Assembly: GCA_956465555.1 (NCBI GenBank)
Contig: OY101116.1
Location: 1,488,001 to 1,552,000, forward strand
Direction of reading: 5' to 3'
DNA from: Nitzschia sp. pyKryTriq1
Taxonomy: Eukaryota; Bacillariophyta; Bacillariophyceae; Bacillariales; Bacillariaceae
DNA length: 64,000 nucleotides
Shown here: one piece after another, positions 20,301-30,910 of the stretch
How the letters are laid out: every line of letters begins with the position of its first letter
How positions within the stretch are numbered: position 1 is the first letter of the stretch
Translations under genes and position numbers: made by a program
Notes under the pieces: model-generated
What the model was told of the DNA's origin: nothing
The model's input: the letters and a program-made list of their open reading frames with translations, nothing else
The model's database searches: none

Positions 20301-20447
20301 CTGCACTCGAATGACTTGACAGGAAGCGTTTCGGCTGGAATCTGCAACCGAACCGGAGATGCCTTCTTTGATATCAACCGTCTCACTGTAGATTGCGGGG
20401 GCAGCCCTCCAGAGGTTTCTTGTGACTGTTGCCACGAGTGCTTTTAA
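17307..20447 (+). CDS. Leucine-rich-repeat single-pass membrane protein with cytosolic triple-helix motif
   Basis: Predicted exons are 17307-18668, 18745-19339, 19414-19770, 19850-20212 and 20290-20447 (944 residues; phases agree). The N-terminal ~485 residues hold three copies of a 24-residue amphipathic unit of the type IMRDTSLTPQEKQKKIQEFM separated by Ala/Pro spacers, then four spaced DPAARK motifs in an Ala/Ser-rich region. A basic stop (KRKRLLR) precedes one membrane helix at ~491-511. Beyond it lies an LRR ectodomain of plant type (LxGTLP, NNELTGTFP, SNKLSGTLP, NNELEGDLPEELYNLPALRS) with an N-terminal Cys/Trp cap (RWLT-like WLTAENECDWLAVEC) and a Cys-rich end (SCDCCHECF). By the positive-inside rule the N-terminus is cytosolic and the LRRs outside. 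A surface receptor or adhesion role is inferred; there is no kinase domain. Confidence 0.85.
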
Positions 20448-20535
20448 GAGTTTAACTAAAAGCCTGAGGTCTTGTCAAACAAAGATTTTGTTGTTGTGTA
20501 TACATGGTAAAGTTAATAAGAAATTATCTGTCAGC

Positions 20536-22548
20536 CTAAGCATACCCACTTGCTTTATGTTTTGGCTGAAATTGGAATCCTTCCGGAACAGGGCCAAGCA
20601 ACATTTCGGATATTTTGATCCAGTCGGCGCTGTGCTGCGAAAGAAATAGTGTCTCTAGGTCGCTTCTCCCACATAGATGAGTCGGTGGACGATGGTTCAT
20701 CTGCTGTGGCAAAACCTCTAGTAGACCCACGGGAACGTATCGATGCAGGAAAGACAGCCACTCCAGCAAAAATCGTCGCGTATTGTTGACTCCTTGTTGA
20801 TCGGATCCCCAGTGTTCCAGTCCAAAACGGACAAAGTCTTTGAGAATATCAAGACGTTCCGAGGCCGAAATATCCCAATGTCGACGTTCCTTGATCTCCG
20901 TCGGGAGCCATGGCTTGATCAAGGCACCTCGACCCAACATAGCAGTTTTCGATATTCCCTCGTATGCCATCTTTTCTTCGTAGTCTTCAAACGAGAATAT
21001 ATCTCCGTTTCCAATGATAGGAATCTTAGGGTACTCATCGGACTGGCTCTTGGCCACTTGGCTGATATATTCCCAGTTGGCCAATTTTTGGTAACGTTGA
21101 AGACGAGAACGTCCATGGATCTATAAATGAAAGCTTGTCAGCTCGACATGGCAACATCCTGCGAGGAATGAATCATTGACGTCCGGAAACACATTACTCA
21201 CCATGATTGCTCCAACCCCTCCAAATCCCCATTTTTGAATCTTTGGGACAAGCTCATGAGCAAATGGGTGATTCATGTCCCAACCAGTACGCATTTTGAT
21301 TGTCACCGGGCACGATAGAACTGATGATATCCCTTCTAGTGCACCTTTGAGCTTTCGGTCCTTCATCATCAGTGCTGATCCCGCACCCTTATGGCAGATC
21401 AGATCCAAGGGACAACCAAGATTCAAGTCTACAAAGTCAGGTTCGGCATATAGCTCGATCAACTCGGCCACTCGCGTGAATTGATCGGGATGGGCTGCCG
21501 CGATTTGGATTCCAAATACGTCTTCTTCGGGATGCCGTTTGAGGAGTGCCCACTCCGATGGCTTTCCCTCCAATAGACAAGTTCCAACTGCCATCTCCCC
21601 GCAGGTTATGTCAGCCCCGAACTTCTTCATGACCCTCCGGAATGGTAGATTGCCCACTGTCGTGAGGGGTGCCACATATACCTTGTTCGAAAAGTCAATG
21701 ATTTTGCGCGTCTTGAGTTCCACCGGCGTGAAAGACGAGGGGGTAGCAGAAGCGTCTACGCCATTGCCGGCTGCAGCCGAGTCATCCGTGGATTCCTTTT
21801 CATCCTTCTTGGGCGTATTGTCTTTTTGGTCCTTCTCGAAATGTCGCTTGGTTTTGAAAGGAAAAGTCTTTTTTCGGAGTTGTGACTGAACTTCTTTCGG
21901 GATCAACAAGTGCAGACCGGGTTCCTTTTCTCGCACTTCTTTGTCCTCTTCCACAACACCCGCATCCACTGGTTTGCGTACATTCTCTCCCTCCTTGGTA
22001 ATATGACAGCTCCCCAGGCGACAGCTTATTCCATATACGCAAAATCCATACCGATTGAAGAGGGGACACCCTCCTTCCACCTGCAAAATATCTGTCGGTC
22101 TGGTCGCCATGAACTCTTTGACGTCATGGGAAAATCGACACTTGTCGGCACCCCACGGGCAAGGGTTCCCCTTCAACACCGCCATACAAATCTTTTGCGA
22201 ATCGTCCTGCCGTTCGTCACGGGGGCGTTTTTTGTTGGCGCCCTTGTTTTTGTGACGTTTCTTTCCCGACTGTCTCGCATTACTATCTCGATCGTCGACC
22301 GGTGGTGCCGCCTGATCCTGTCTTCGATCCTCTGGAATAGGACCCAGACTAGGAGGTCTGTGGTCCAAAATGTAGTCCGGCTTGACTTTGAGGGAGAAGC
22401 GATCGTTCTGGTCGGTGCGTTCTTTGCTTCCACCATTGTTATCAGTCGTACTCGTACTCGTAGTGGGAATGCTGCTGGGTGCGGCTTCGCCATTGGTGGC
22501 GGGAACAGCGACGGCAACTGGCGCCTCGGCAGGAGCAGCTTCGCTCAT
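20536..22548 (-). CDS. DUS3: tRNA-dihydrouridine(47) synthase 3
   Basis: FMN enzyme that reduces uridine 47 in the tRNA variable loop. Predicted exons are 22548-21202 and 21120-20536 (643 residues), joined [14 protein letters not shown] at a GTGAGT donor and TTTATAG acceptor. An Ala/Ser-rich N-terminus and a Lys-rich region are followed by a CCCH zinc finger ([21 protein letters not shown]) and a second Cys cluster ([21 protein letters not shown]), then the Dus TIM barrel ([33 protein letters not shown]) with the catalytic Cys in [19 protein letters not shown], and the helical tRNA-binding domain at the end. It is convergent with the LRR gene, with 88 bases between stops. Confidence 0.95.
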
Positions 22549-23317
22549 TCTTCTTTTTCTTCTTCTTGGGGTTTCTATGAGTGCTATGGTATCTCTCTAG
22601 CAGTAGAGCTTACTTTGCTATGCTATGCTATGCTATGCTATGGTGAATTGCATTGAAGTGAAAGCTCTCTCCATATCATCATCTTTCAGAAAGCATGCAC
22701 ATCTTATTTCTCAAAAGATTTTCTAATTTCATTTTCCTTGGTCGTCCGTCCGTGGTGGCCGAGTTTCCTTGTGTATGAAAAATTAAAATTCCAGATTCCG
22801 TTGTCACATCTACTGTACGAGTACTTGTACTGTACCGGTACTGTATGTATTTCAGAGCAGGCCGTCCCGTGATGATTTTTTTAGATAAAGTTCTGTCGGC
22901 CGGCGCGCGACCGTCCGCCAGATGCCGTTTGTTTCGTTTGGCCTTTTTTGAACCAACCCTCGCGTGACACGAGGAACATCATCATCTCGAAGAAGCGAGA
23001 AAGACAGATGATATCCACACTGTTGACTGCTGTTGTTGTCATCATCATCATCGGGTTCCTCTTTCGCTAATAAGCTCTCTTGTTTCTGGTTGTCGAGGAG
23101 ATCGATCGATTGATCGTAATTAAACTACCAAGACGACTAGTCTACTTTCGCCAGAAGACTTCTGCATGGCTTATTGTTTGTTGAAGGACTGACTGACTGA
23201 CTTGCCAACTGCCTGCCTGATATTTTGAAAGGTGCCATCAACCACCAACATTATTTTGTACCAGTACCGCACTTGTACTCAGAGGATTAGAATACGTACA
23301 GTAACAAGACGGCAACG
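22549..23317. promoter_or_regulatory. Divergent gap between DUS3 and LETM1-like gene
   Basis: No gene in 769 bases. Close to the DUS3 start is a GCTAT pentamer run. GTAC tracts lie at about 22805-22850 (GTACGAGTACTTGTACTGTA, CCGGTACTGTATG) and again at 23258-23302, 20-60 bases before the LETM1-like start (TTGTACCAGTACCGCACTTG). Confidence 0.4.
22617..22642 (+). repeat. GCTAT pentanucleotide run, five copies
   Basis: A perfect microsatellite about 70 bases upstream of the DUS3 start codon, probably in its 5' leader. Confidence 0.9.
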
Positions 23318-23448
23318 ATGATATTTCGATCCGTTGCTGTCCTCTTGGCAATTACCTTTGCGCCACCAGCACAGACTTTTACCTCCAAGCCGTCCATATT
23401 CACGCGGATTGGAGTGAACGAGCTAACACAATCATCACCATGTTGTGT

Positions 23449-23479
<31 letters not shown>

Positions 23480-25627
23480 ATTTGCCATCGGGCACCTGCA
23501 TTGGCATCCTTGACAAGTTTGAGTGTCTCACGGTCCACTTCCACACCCAGTGACAATACCACAGCGGATGACGACGATGATGACTACGACACCCCTCTTA
23601 CTGCGAATGAAATGGCGAGTATGGAGTCCGCCAGGTTGGCATCGGCGACACCACCCATCTCCCTTACGACATCAGACGACCCCGTCAGTAAATTTCGAAA
23701 ACTCAAAGATATCATGTGGATCCGAGAGGCAGTGGAAGACGTGACGGCCGCAGAATTCGCCTGTTCGGTAGAAGGATCTTCGGAAGGAGAGAAGGATGCT
23801 AGCTTGAGGCGCAAACGAAAGCGGGCAGTGGATTATGAAAAAATGTTGTCGAATCTGGATCGGCGAGTCCAGGACATGATTCCTGGGTTTATTGGTGCCG
23901 ACGACGACGTCGACGACGAAATAAGAAAACTAGACAAAAACAAGGGAATGGGGCGATTTGCCTACACGCCAGAACAACGTGCAGAACTATTACGGTACGT
24001 CATGTTGGTGTGTGTTGGTATTGTAGAAGCACTGGTGTGCCTCATGATGGGTTTGAATGGATTTATTTTATTTTGGCACGAAACCTGACCCGTTTGTACT
24101 GCGCGTGCTGGATTGATGTAATCTAATCTAATGTAATCTAATGGATCGACGTGGCGTATGCAACCATCAGACAAGTTATCAAGACGAGGAGAGGTTTGGT
24201 TGAAATTATCAAGGGGCACAGAGAAGAAGAGGCGGAGGAAGCAATGGACGAGGAGGAAGGGGGCTTTGGATTTGAACTACCCGAGATTCCAGAATTGCGA
24301 GTGGATATCCCAAAGGAAGACGACGCGGCAGGATCTGCAGGACCAAAGCTTTACGTGCGAGACGATGGTACAGTGGATTGGGAGGGCACCTTACAAGATC
24401 GGGCAGCCTTGCGGCAATTTGGTGGAGCCGTGTGGGCCCGGATCAATGGTCAAATACCGGATGAGCTACCAGACGAGGAAGATGATTCGGTGGGTGCATC
24501 CAAGACGGGTAGCCAAAGTCATGGGGGAAAGACTGCTGTCACTGCGAAGATCGAAGAAACACCGGCTATTCGAAATGCAAGGGAGGAGTTGACTCGGTTG
24601 CAGGAAGAGCTCAAGCGCGAGACCAGGGCTCACAAAAAGCTGCTGAGTTCTGGAATCTTGGAGGGGCAGGCTGTGGCCAATGTACGCTTAGCATCGTTGG
24701 ACCCCGAATTGCGCAATAAGATTCGATTGTCTGCCGAGGAATTGCATCTGAAGGAAAAAGAAGTTTCATATCAAAGTTTGGTCTACGATCTGGAAAGGAT
24801 TTACACATATCTCTCCACAGAGCTCGGAAATCCTTCTACGAAGGGATATGTCCCGCTTCAAGATCGCTTGAACGTTGCCGAATATGGACTTCTAGAAGGC
24901 CAAGTCGAAAACTGCAGCCGAGAACTCAATGAAAAGGGATCGTTGGATGCGGACATTTTGGCTGTGATTACAGAGCAGATGACAGACTTCAAACGGCGCT
25001 TGGGTGTTGACTACTATGTGACAGGCTTGACGTACGACAAAGAAGCAATCCAGATCTGGCTTTCGGATATTCTACGAAAGACAAAGGATGGGTTGATGTT
25101 TTATGTAAAAGGATGCAAACTGTTTTGGAACGACCTGGTATACTGCAGCAGTTTGATCGCCCGAGCGGCACAGGGATACACGCTGAAACCAAGGGAAGTC
25201 CGCACGCTTCGGTAAGTCACCAGAGTATCAATGGCTATTCCATGTTTGGATTGAGACATGTAAAGTATCTCACGTTACTATTTTCAGGCGCACTTTCAAG
25301 GATATCATCACATTTATCCCTGTTGTTATTATTCTGATTATTCCCCTGTCACCTGTTGGGCATGTCCTCGTTTTCGGTGCCATCCAGCGTTTCTTCCCTG
25401 ACTTTTTCCCAAGTTGCTTTACCGAACAAAGACAAAACTTGCTTCAACTGTACGAAACAACGGAGTATTCTGAATTTACAATCAATGAAAGCATCCAGGA
25501 GAGATTTACAAGGTTCCTGGAAGCTGGAGTCTATCTAGTTGCGAGCAAATCACAAGAATTGTACACTTCTATCTCGACACCAAGTACCGATGATGATTCC
25601 GATCAGTCAGATGGTAGAAAAAGCTAA
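23318..25627 (+). CDS. LETM1-like protein with cleavable N-terminal presequence
   Basis: Predicted exons are 23318-23994, 24171-25211 and 25288-25627 (685 residues; phases agree). The last third carries the LETM1 ribosome-binding-like fold: LKPREVRTLRRTFKDIITF, a membrane helix (IPVVIILIIPLSPVGHVLVF) and FFPDFFPSCFTEQRQNLLQL. LETM1 proteins are inner-membrane ion (K+/Ca2+-proton) exchange factors. The N-terminus (MIFRSVAVLLAITFAPPAQTFTSKPS) looks like a signal peptide followed by AQTF, so a plastid rather than mitochondrial location is possible; that is an inference. A 10-residue Asn run, an acidic DDDDDDYD stretch and a coiled coil (EELTRLQEELKRETRAHKKL) lie between. Convergent with the lumen protein, 93 bases apart. 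Confidence 0.82.
23450..23479 (+). repeat. AAC codon run encoding ten Asn
   Basis: Nine AAC codons and a final AAT within exon 1 of the LETM1-like gene, just past the presumed presequence. Likely length-polymorphic. Confidence 0.95.
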
Positions 25628-25720
25628 CGAAAATAATAACGAGTCAGTGCTGGCAGTTTCAACGTGTTGTGAACGGCGAGTATTACACTCGGCTACTCTC
25701 ATTCTTCCATGGTAGAAACG

Positions 25721-26347
25721 CTAGGCTTTGATGCCCAGAATGTCCATCACAGTCTCGAGACTTTGCTTGGATACAATCACATTGTTCTTTGCGCGCTCAA
25801 TAAAAAGGATCACCCGATCCTTGCCACCACCAGGGTTGGCTTCTCCCCAGCTCGAAATGAAGGCCATCGAGTTTGCTTCCTCAGCATTCTGAAGCAAATT
25901 TTCCGTAGCTTCGAGATAGTCAACATCTCTGTCTGATGGTACAAGGACAGAAAGGCGTTTCAGAGTCTTTTCCACATTGAAAAGGGGGTCATTTATGGAT
26001 TTGTATCCCAAATATTCCATGACCTTTGTCGGATTCCGCTCGCATCGATCGCCGAATGTGGTTTCTTGTCCTGTTTTGCAGAAGGTGGTTTCCTTTTCCC
26101 AATTGTCCAACAGGTAAACTAGCCGTTTGTACCCTTTCACGATATTCGCTTTGTCAGCCTCTTCTTGAGATGCCGCAAAGGCCGGTTGGGATCCTAGCAG
26201 AATGCCCCCAACCGCAGCGATAGAACCCAACGTTTCACGTCGGCTGGCGGAAACTTCATGCTGAGCACCTGACCTGGCGAATGGCGAAATCAATGCCGTA
26301 ACACTCGTACAGAGCAGAAGCGCCAGAAGAGCTCGAGCGCTGACCAT
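25721..26347 (-). CDS. Predicted thylakoid-lumen protein (Tat presequence)
   Basis: A 208-residue single-exon protein. It has a signal peptide (MVSARALLALLLCTSVTALIS), a short transit part, then a second, twin-arginine-type signal with RRETLGSIAAVGGILLG and an AFA cleavage site near residue 58, the tripartite targeting of lumen proteins in complex plastids. The mature part is helical with a pair of Cys (TTFCKTGQETTFGDRCERN), the stretch VMEYLGYKSINDPLF, and MAFISSWGEANPGGGKDRV. I recall similar proteins in plants and algae but cannot name a function. A four-helix PsbQ/Psb31-type extrinsic photosystem II subunit is one possibility, not established here. Confidence 0.8.
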   Translation of the reverse strand: MVSARALLALLLCTSVTALISPFARSGAQHEVSASRRETLGSIAAVGGILLGSQPAFAASQEEADKANIVKGYKRLVYLLDNWEKETTFCKTGQETTFGDRCERNPTKVMEYLGYKSINDPLFNVEKTLKRLSVLVPSDRDVDYLEATENLLQNAEEANSMAFISSWGEANPGGGKDRVILFIERAKNNVIVSKQSLETVMDILGIKA

Positions 26348-27005
26348 GTTGAGGCAATGTTTCTTCTCTCTATCACGGATACCAGAATGCTTGCTGGAAT
26401 AATGTGAACTCTACTAGAGTAGTCTACAACAAACAAGGAAGCAGTAACTAGTAACTCTCAACTATCGTCAACTTTTTGTTGTTGTTGGGGTAATCTACCG
26501 GTACCGGTATATGTACCGTACCGTGGTACCCTGTATCCTGTACGCCGTCGGGTACCCCAGGTCTGTACTCTGTGTACCGTATGTACCGTCGTACGGTATC
26601 CTACCGGTATCCTACCGGTACAGTGTCGAGATGTGAATGACGTCACCGCATACGAATACAGTACAGGTACTGATACCGTATGTAGCTGTACTGTACTTTT
26701 ACCGGTACAAGCAAGCGAGACATAAGCAAAAGGTCCCTCCAACACCTGCTCCCAAAGGAGGAGGAGGAGGAGTCGACGAGACGAAGGTCGTAGAGTACCG
26801 CAGCGGTACCAGGCTATAGCCGGTACCAGTACGTGTACCGGTAATAGAGAATGAATATGGGGTAGAGGGGGGGGGGGGGGCGAAACATACAGTCCCGGTA
26901 GGAGGGTCCCTATCATGAAATAAATTGATCAATGGTCCCTCTGATACAATATCATAGGTACAATTCTACTCCTAATGGATTATTCTATTTTACTTCTATC
27001 GTCCT
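26348..27005. promoter_or_regulatory. 5' flank of lumen protein, longest GTAC tract in the window
   Basis: From about 26490 to 26845 the sequence is largely built from TACCGGTA, GTACCGTA, GTACTGTAC and GTATGTACC units, ending in a 14-base G run. No ORF in it is credible. The gap also holds a CTACTAGAGTAG palindrome at about 26412. The stretch is the upstream flank of the lumen protein gene and the downstream flank of PIGM. Confidence 0.45.
26867..26880 (+). repeat. G homopolymer of 14
   Basis: An uninterrupted G run at the edge of the GTAC tract. Homopolymers of this length are prone to assembly error. Confidence 0.9.
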
Positions 27006-28430
27006 CTATTCCGACTTCTTGCTCGTGGTCGTCTTTGGCTCCCCCGCAGTGCTTACCAACGGTACTGGTGTAGATCTTAGGAGAGCTCCCATGAGGTTGA
27101 CGTTGGCTAGAAAGAACCAGACCGACGCAGACCATACCCATTTATGGACTGCCATGCCTTGCATTTCCAAACAATACGCCGATCCCAACCATATACCAAT
27201 TGACAGCAAGAGTAGAACGACAGATCGTTGCACTCTTACTGTCAATCGGAGAACATCCGTACAGAGGGGAAGGAGACAAAGATACCAAGTAAAGTATTGA
27301 GCTGTAATGACCTTGTTGTGTGTGACAAACAAATAGGTTTGCACAAAGATCGCCAATCCGAGATGAAAGGGTGCCAGTCCCAAACTGCTGTAGACCAAGA
27401 GCACGAACTGTGGCAAGAGTAAAATGCGTCCCATGAATTGTAGATTCGAGGCCATGCGAGCGCGGGCCAAGTATATCCAATACCAGTACATCGAATAATT
27501 GTGCCGATGATCGACTCTCGAAAAGTGATACAATAGGCCCTCTTGCAAGGCAATTTCACCATACCACAGCACTGCCAGGTACGTCAAGCCTGCAAAAGTC
27601 AACAGGGAAACGAACAGGAATATCAGAGGAACGGGCCGGAAGAGTCGCGACATCCAAATTCCAATCAATCGAAAGAGTCTTATGGGTTCTGTCCATGGGA
27701 AATTATTCGAAGTGGATTTCGTTGTGAGCGGATCGTTGCGGGTAGCGAGAAAGGCCATGAAAGACAGGGTGTAAATGATGGGATAGAGTTTGGAATGAAT
27801 AGCAACCCCATGAGATACACCCGCAATCACTGCTTGTGATATTGTTGGACGACACTGTTGCCCATCCCTCCCAATTCCACTACTGCTCACTAACCAAAAG
27901 GTAAGGAGAACAGGCAGTAGCACCATGAGACTTTCCGAAGATCCCCGAGTACATATATTGATTGCCAATGGATTATAGCACCACCAGAGCCCATCTTGCA
28001 ATTTCTCCCACGTGGTTTGTTCCTGGGACACTATTATTCCGGTAGCAGCATGCCGCTGACGTGCCCTGCGGCGAAATTGGACAATGATCCATCCGCAGAG
28101 AGCATCGGCTATACAAAAGAGGTGCCGTCCCACTTCGCGATGCGGCAAGTGCGCCAGTAATTCCGCCAAAAAGGGAGTATACCGATACGTGTGTCGATCG
28201 TACGGGGATTGCCCCTTCTGAATATAGTGAGCAGCATCGGTGAAGACGTAAAAATCAATATCCGTATAGGACACTTCGGGCAAAAGTCTCCCATCGTCCA
28301 TGAGCCACGGAAGAAACCAAGCAAGGAACAACCGTAGAAGGAGTCCAATCAACACTGAATGTTCGGCCAGCAGAATCACAATTGGATTTTTCAGCAGTGC
28401 GGAGGTGCGCGAGCGCGATGGTTGTGTCAT
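27006..28430 (-). CDS. PIGM: GPI mannosyltransferase 1 (PIG-M)
   Basis: ER multi-pass glycosyltransferase (GT50) that adds the first alpha-1,4-mannose to the GPI anchor from dolichol-phosphate mannose. The frame is a single exon of 474 residues, near the family's usual length. It begins with a membrane helix (VLIGLLLRLFLAWFLPWLMD), followed by the luminal catalytic loop with the acidic motif YTDIDFYVFTDAAHYIQKGQ and SPYDRHTYRYTPFLAELLAH, many hydrophobic helices, and the conserved end HNKVITAQYFTWYLCLLPL. It needs PIG-X-type partners in animals; none is visible here. Head-to-head with the VPS9 protein. Confidence 0.95.
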   Translation of the reverse strand: MTQPSRSRTSALLKNPIVILLAEHSVLIGLLLRLFLAWFLPWLMDDGRLLPEVSYTDIDFYVFTDAAHYIQKGQSPYDRHTYRYTPFLAELLAHLPHREVGRHLFCIADALCGWIIVQFRRRARQRHAATGIIVSQEQTTWEKLQDGLWWCYNPLAINICTRGSSESLMVLLPVLLTFWLVSSSGIGRDGQQCRPTISQAVIAGVSHGVAIHSKLYPIIYTLSFMAFLATRNDPLTTKSTSNNFPWTEPIRLFRLIGIWMSRLFRPVPLIFLFVSLLTFAGLTYLAVLWYGEIALQEGLLYHFSRVDHRHNYSMYWYWIYLARARMASNLQFMGRILLLPQFVLLVYSSLGLAPFHLGLAIFVQTYLFVTHNKVITAQYFTWYLCLLPLCTDVLRLTVRVQRSVVLLLLSIGIWLGSAYCLEMQGMAVHKWVWSASVWFFLANVNLMGALLRSTPVPLVSTAGEPKTTTSKKSE

Positions 28431-28964
28431 GGCGTCGAAACAAGGCAGAGATCAACCAGGGGTACTCTGTGTGACTATTAGATTCCTCTCGAGAGGCTTT
28501 AGATGATAGCCTGGGGAGTGCACATGTGTCGTCTTGAATGAATGGTTTGGATGAGCAAGAGTCAAGAGATGCGAGGAGAGAGGAGATTGATGAGGGATGA
28601 CGGCGTCACGAAAAAAAGCAAAAATCTAAGGCGCAACAAACCAGCAGCAGGGCAACAAACGGCGAAGTTTAGAAGTCAAAGGAGTCAAGAGTTGATCTAT
28701 TCCTTCTAGTCGCCTTCACGGGTCTCCGTCCGTCCGTACGTCCTGCTGATCGAGTGAGTCTCCTTATTTTTTTCCAACTTCCAACGGGTTCGATCGATTT
28801 TTGACGATCACGACGATGACATAAACCGCCCCAACGACTAAAAGCACAACCAGGGACACAATCCATTCGACAACGACATCCTCCACACTGAGGATTCGCA
28901 TCGGCTACACTGCCCACTAGCCAGAGCACTGCCATTCGATTGATTGATCCATCACTAATCAACG
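28431..28964. promoter_or_regulatory. Divergent gap between PIGM and VPS9-domain gene
   Basis: No coding region supported in 534 bases. Only an isolated GTACG is present (CCGTCCGTACGTCC, about 28728), so this gap is an exception to the GTAC-rich pattern. Confidence 0.35.
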
Positions 28965-30881
28965 ATGAGTAGTAGCGGTGCTGTCCAAGATCCAACGGCT
29001 GCTGAAAGCACGACCGAAAACAATGAGAGTACCACCACCGACGAACCAACCAACCCAGCCCTGGAAGAACCTGACGCCATGACCATCATTCAGAAGGGTC
29101 AATCCGCAACGACTACTTCGGTTACCAATGACCGCAAGCAGGAACTCTTGGTTCAGGCTCGAGCCGAGCGTCGCAAGTGGGTCCAGCAAGTACCTTTGCC
29201 GTGCGCCGCTGCGCGAGATCCCAACGATGTTTGGTCCACCCACGATCGATTGCATCCCTTTCACTCCTCCTTGGCGTGCAAACGAGTGCCAGCGATGACC
29301 AAGGTCTTGTCGGAGCTGTATGGATTGGAGAACAATCTTCGAACGCCGGAAGAAGTCGCACAAAGAGTCGATAGTTTGGTACGTAAGGACAAAGGATCGG
29401 TACGAATATGCACTCGAAACGAAGTGATATGCCGGTGCTGGAAATCGCGGTAGGATGAAGAATCTCACTTTTTTGCTGCATACACCATCAAACACTAGAT
29501 CCAGCCCTTTCTAAGTTCCACCACCAATTCCAACGGACTCGATGTGGACGGAGAAAAACTCATCGAAGAAGCCTTACAAGAGAATGGAAAGGATGATGAC
29601 GTTATCAAAGCTTATTATCAATTCTGGATCACACTTTTGAAACCTGAATGCGCCCTCTTGATCCAAGGTATGCGCAACTTTTTGGGGAACCTTCACGATG
29701 CCAGCATGGAACGACTGGCGGGAGCACTAAAGAGTTACGTCAGCTCGACTGTTGGATCCACGCTCAAGTCTCACCCGGCCTGGCGGGATATGGACTTGAC
29801 ACAGGTCAAACGATCCCTGGAATCTTTCATGTATGGTCAAGCTCAACCAATACTAGATCGGCTGGAGTGGACGGGATTGTTTTCCATGACAGAAGGCGAA
29901 TGGATGGAACGGTTGACTCAGCTGCAATTTGTTCAACCCAGTCATTTAGAGATTCAGTGTCTGAATGAGACGACCTCTTCGTCCTTCGATGAATTGCTAC
30001 AAGATCCCGTCACGGCGATATTGTCCATCGATCAATACTACTCTCCTTATGAAAAGTTGCAGAGGATTCTGCTAGTCTACCAAGGTGTCAATGCGGCTCT
30101 CTCTGAGGCACTCAACGACCACCAGAAGAATCCATCGTCGGAACGAAAGTTACCCAGTGCCGACGATGTCTTGCCCACCATCATTTTGACTGTCTTGAGA
30201 GCAAAACCACACCGACTGCTTCGAAATTTGCAAATGATTGAAGTATTTGCGCCACAGGAGTACTTGCGAGGAGAAGCTGGCTATGCTTATACCAATTTAT
30301 ATGGAGCCGTTCAATTTCTGCAGGACTTGAACATGGATCAACCAGAGAGTCTTTCCATTAGTCCAGAAGACTTTCGGAAGGGCCTCGAAGAGAGTGTAGC
30401 TAAGACGCAAGAACGGCTTTCAATCGGAAGGACTGGCTCCAAAGACGGCACCGGCGACGACGTCGATGAGGAAGCCATTTCTACTGATATCAGTGTTCTG
30501 GCCGTTAGACAGGCGCGTTTACGAGGAGAAACGGTCGACTTGGAATGGGCCATTAAGCATCAAAAGGAGCACCCAGAGAAGTATGGTCTCAACGGTTCTA
30601 ACAATGCGACCGAGCCGACGGCACCCCTCCCGGAAGGATTTACACGATCCTATGCCTTTCTCTCGGCGACACCTCATGATATTCGATTATCGGACTTGCC
30701 AAAGCTTCTTTCCGAATATAAAATGATGGTTCATGTGACAGAACAACTGCTTGGCGAACGAGGAGCCCGAATGGCCATGGAAAAGAAGAAGAAGGAAATT
30801 GAGAAAAGCCGTCAGCTGGATGACAGCTTTTTCGGTGTTGGCAAGTCTGCCGATCGGCGGGAGCGAGCACTGACATCATAA
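28965..30881 (+). CDS. VPS9-domain protein, predicted Rab5 guanine-nucleotide exchange factor
   Basis: Predicted exons are 28965-29378 and 29499-30881 (598 residues), with a GTACGT donor, CACTAG acceptor and phase 0. The VPS9 core at about 318-415 has LPSADDVLPTIILTVLRA (with the catalytic-type Asp), RNLQMIEVF, and GEAGYAYTNLYGAVQFLQDL (with the conserved Tyr-Thr-Asn). Upstream is a helical bundle (AYYQFWITLLKPECALL), as in Rabex-5/Vps9p, preceded by a Thr/Glu-rich N-terminus. It has no A20-type zinc finger or CUE domain that I can see. The C-terminus is basic and helical (AMEKKKKEIEKSR). Role in early endosome fusion is inferred from the family. Stops of this gene and the MATE gene are only 29 bases apart, so their transcripts must overlap. 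Confidence 0.9.
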
Positions 30882-30910
30882 TCCAAATGAACTAGAGTCA
30901 TCTTGTTTTC

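Noticed and set aside
21910-22656. 248-residue frame antisense to DUS3
   Set aside because: Shadow of the zinc-finger and N-terminal region of DUS3.
26490-26932. Short frames in the GTAC tract
   Set aside because: They arise from translating palindromic repeats and have no conserved content.
28780-28810. GGGTTCGATCGATTT as a tRNA B box
   Set aside because: No matching A box, acceptor stem or cloverleaf could be drawn around it.
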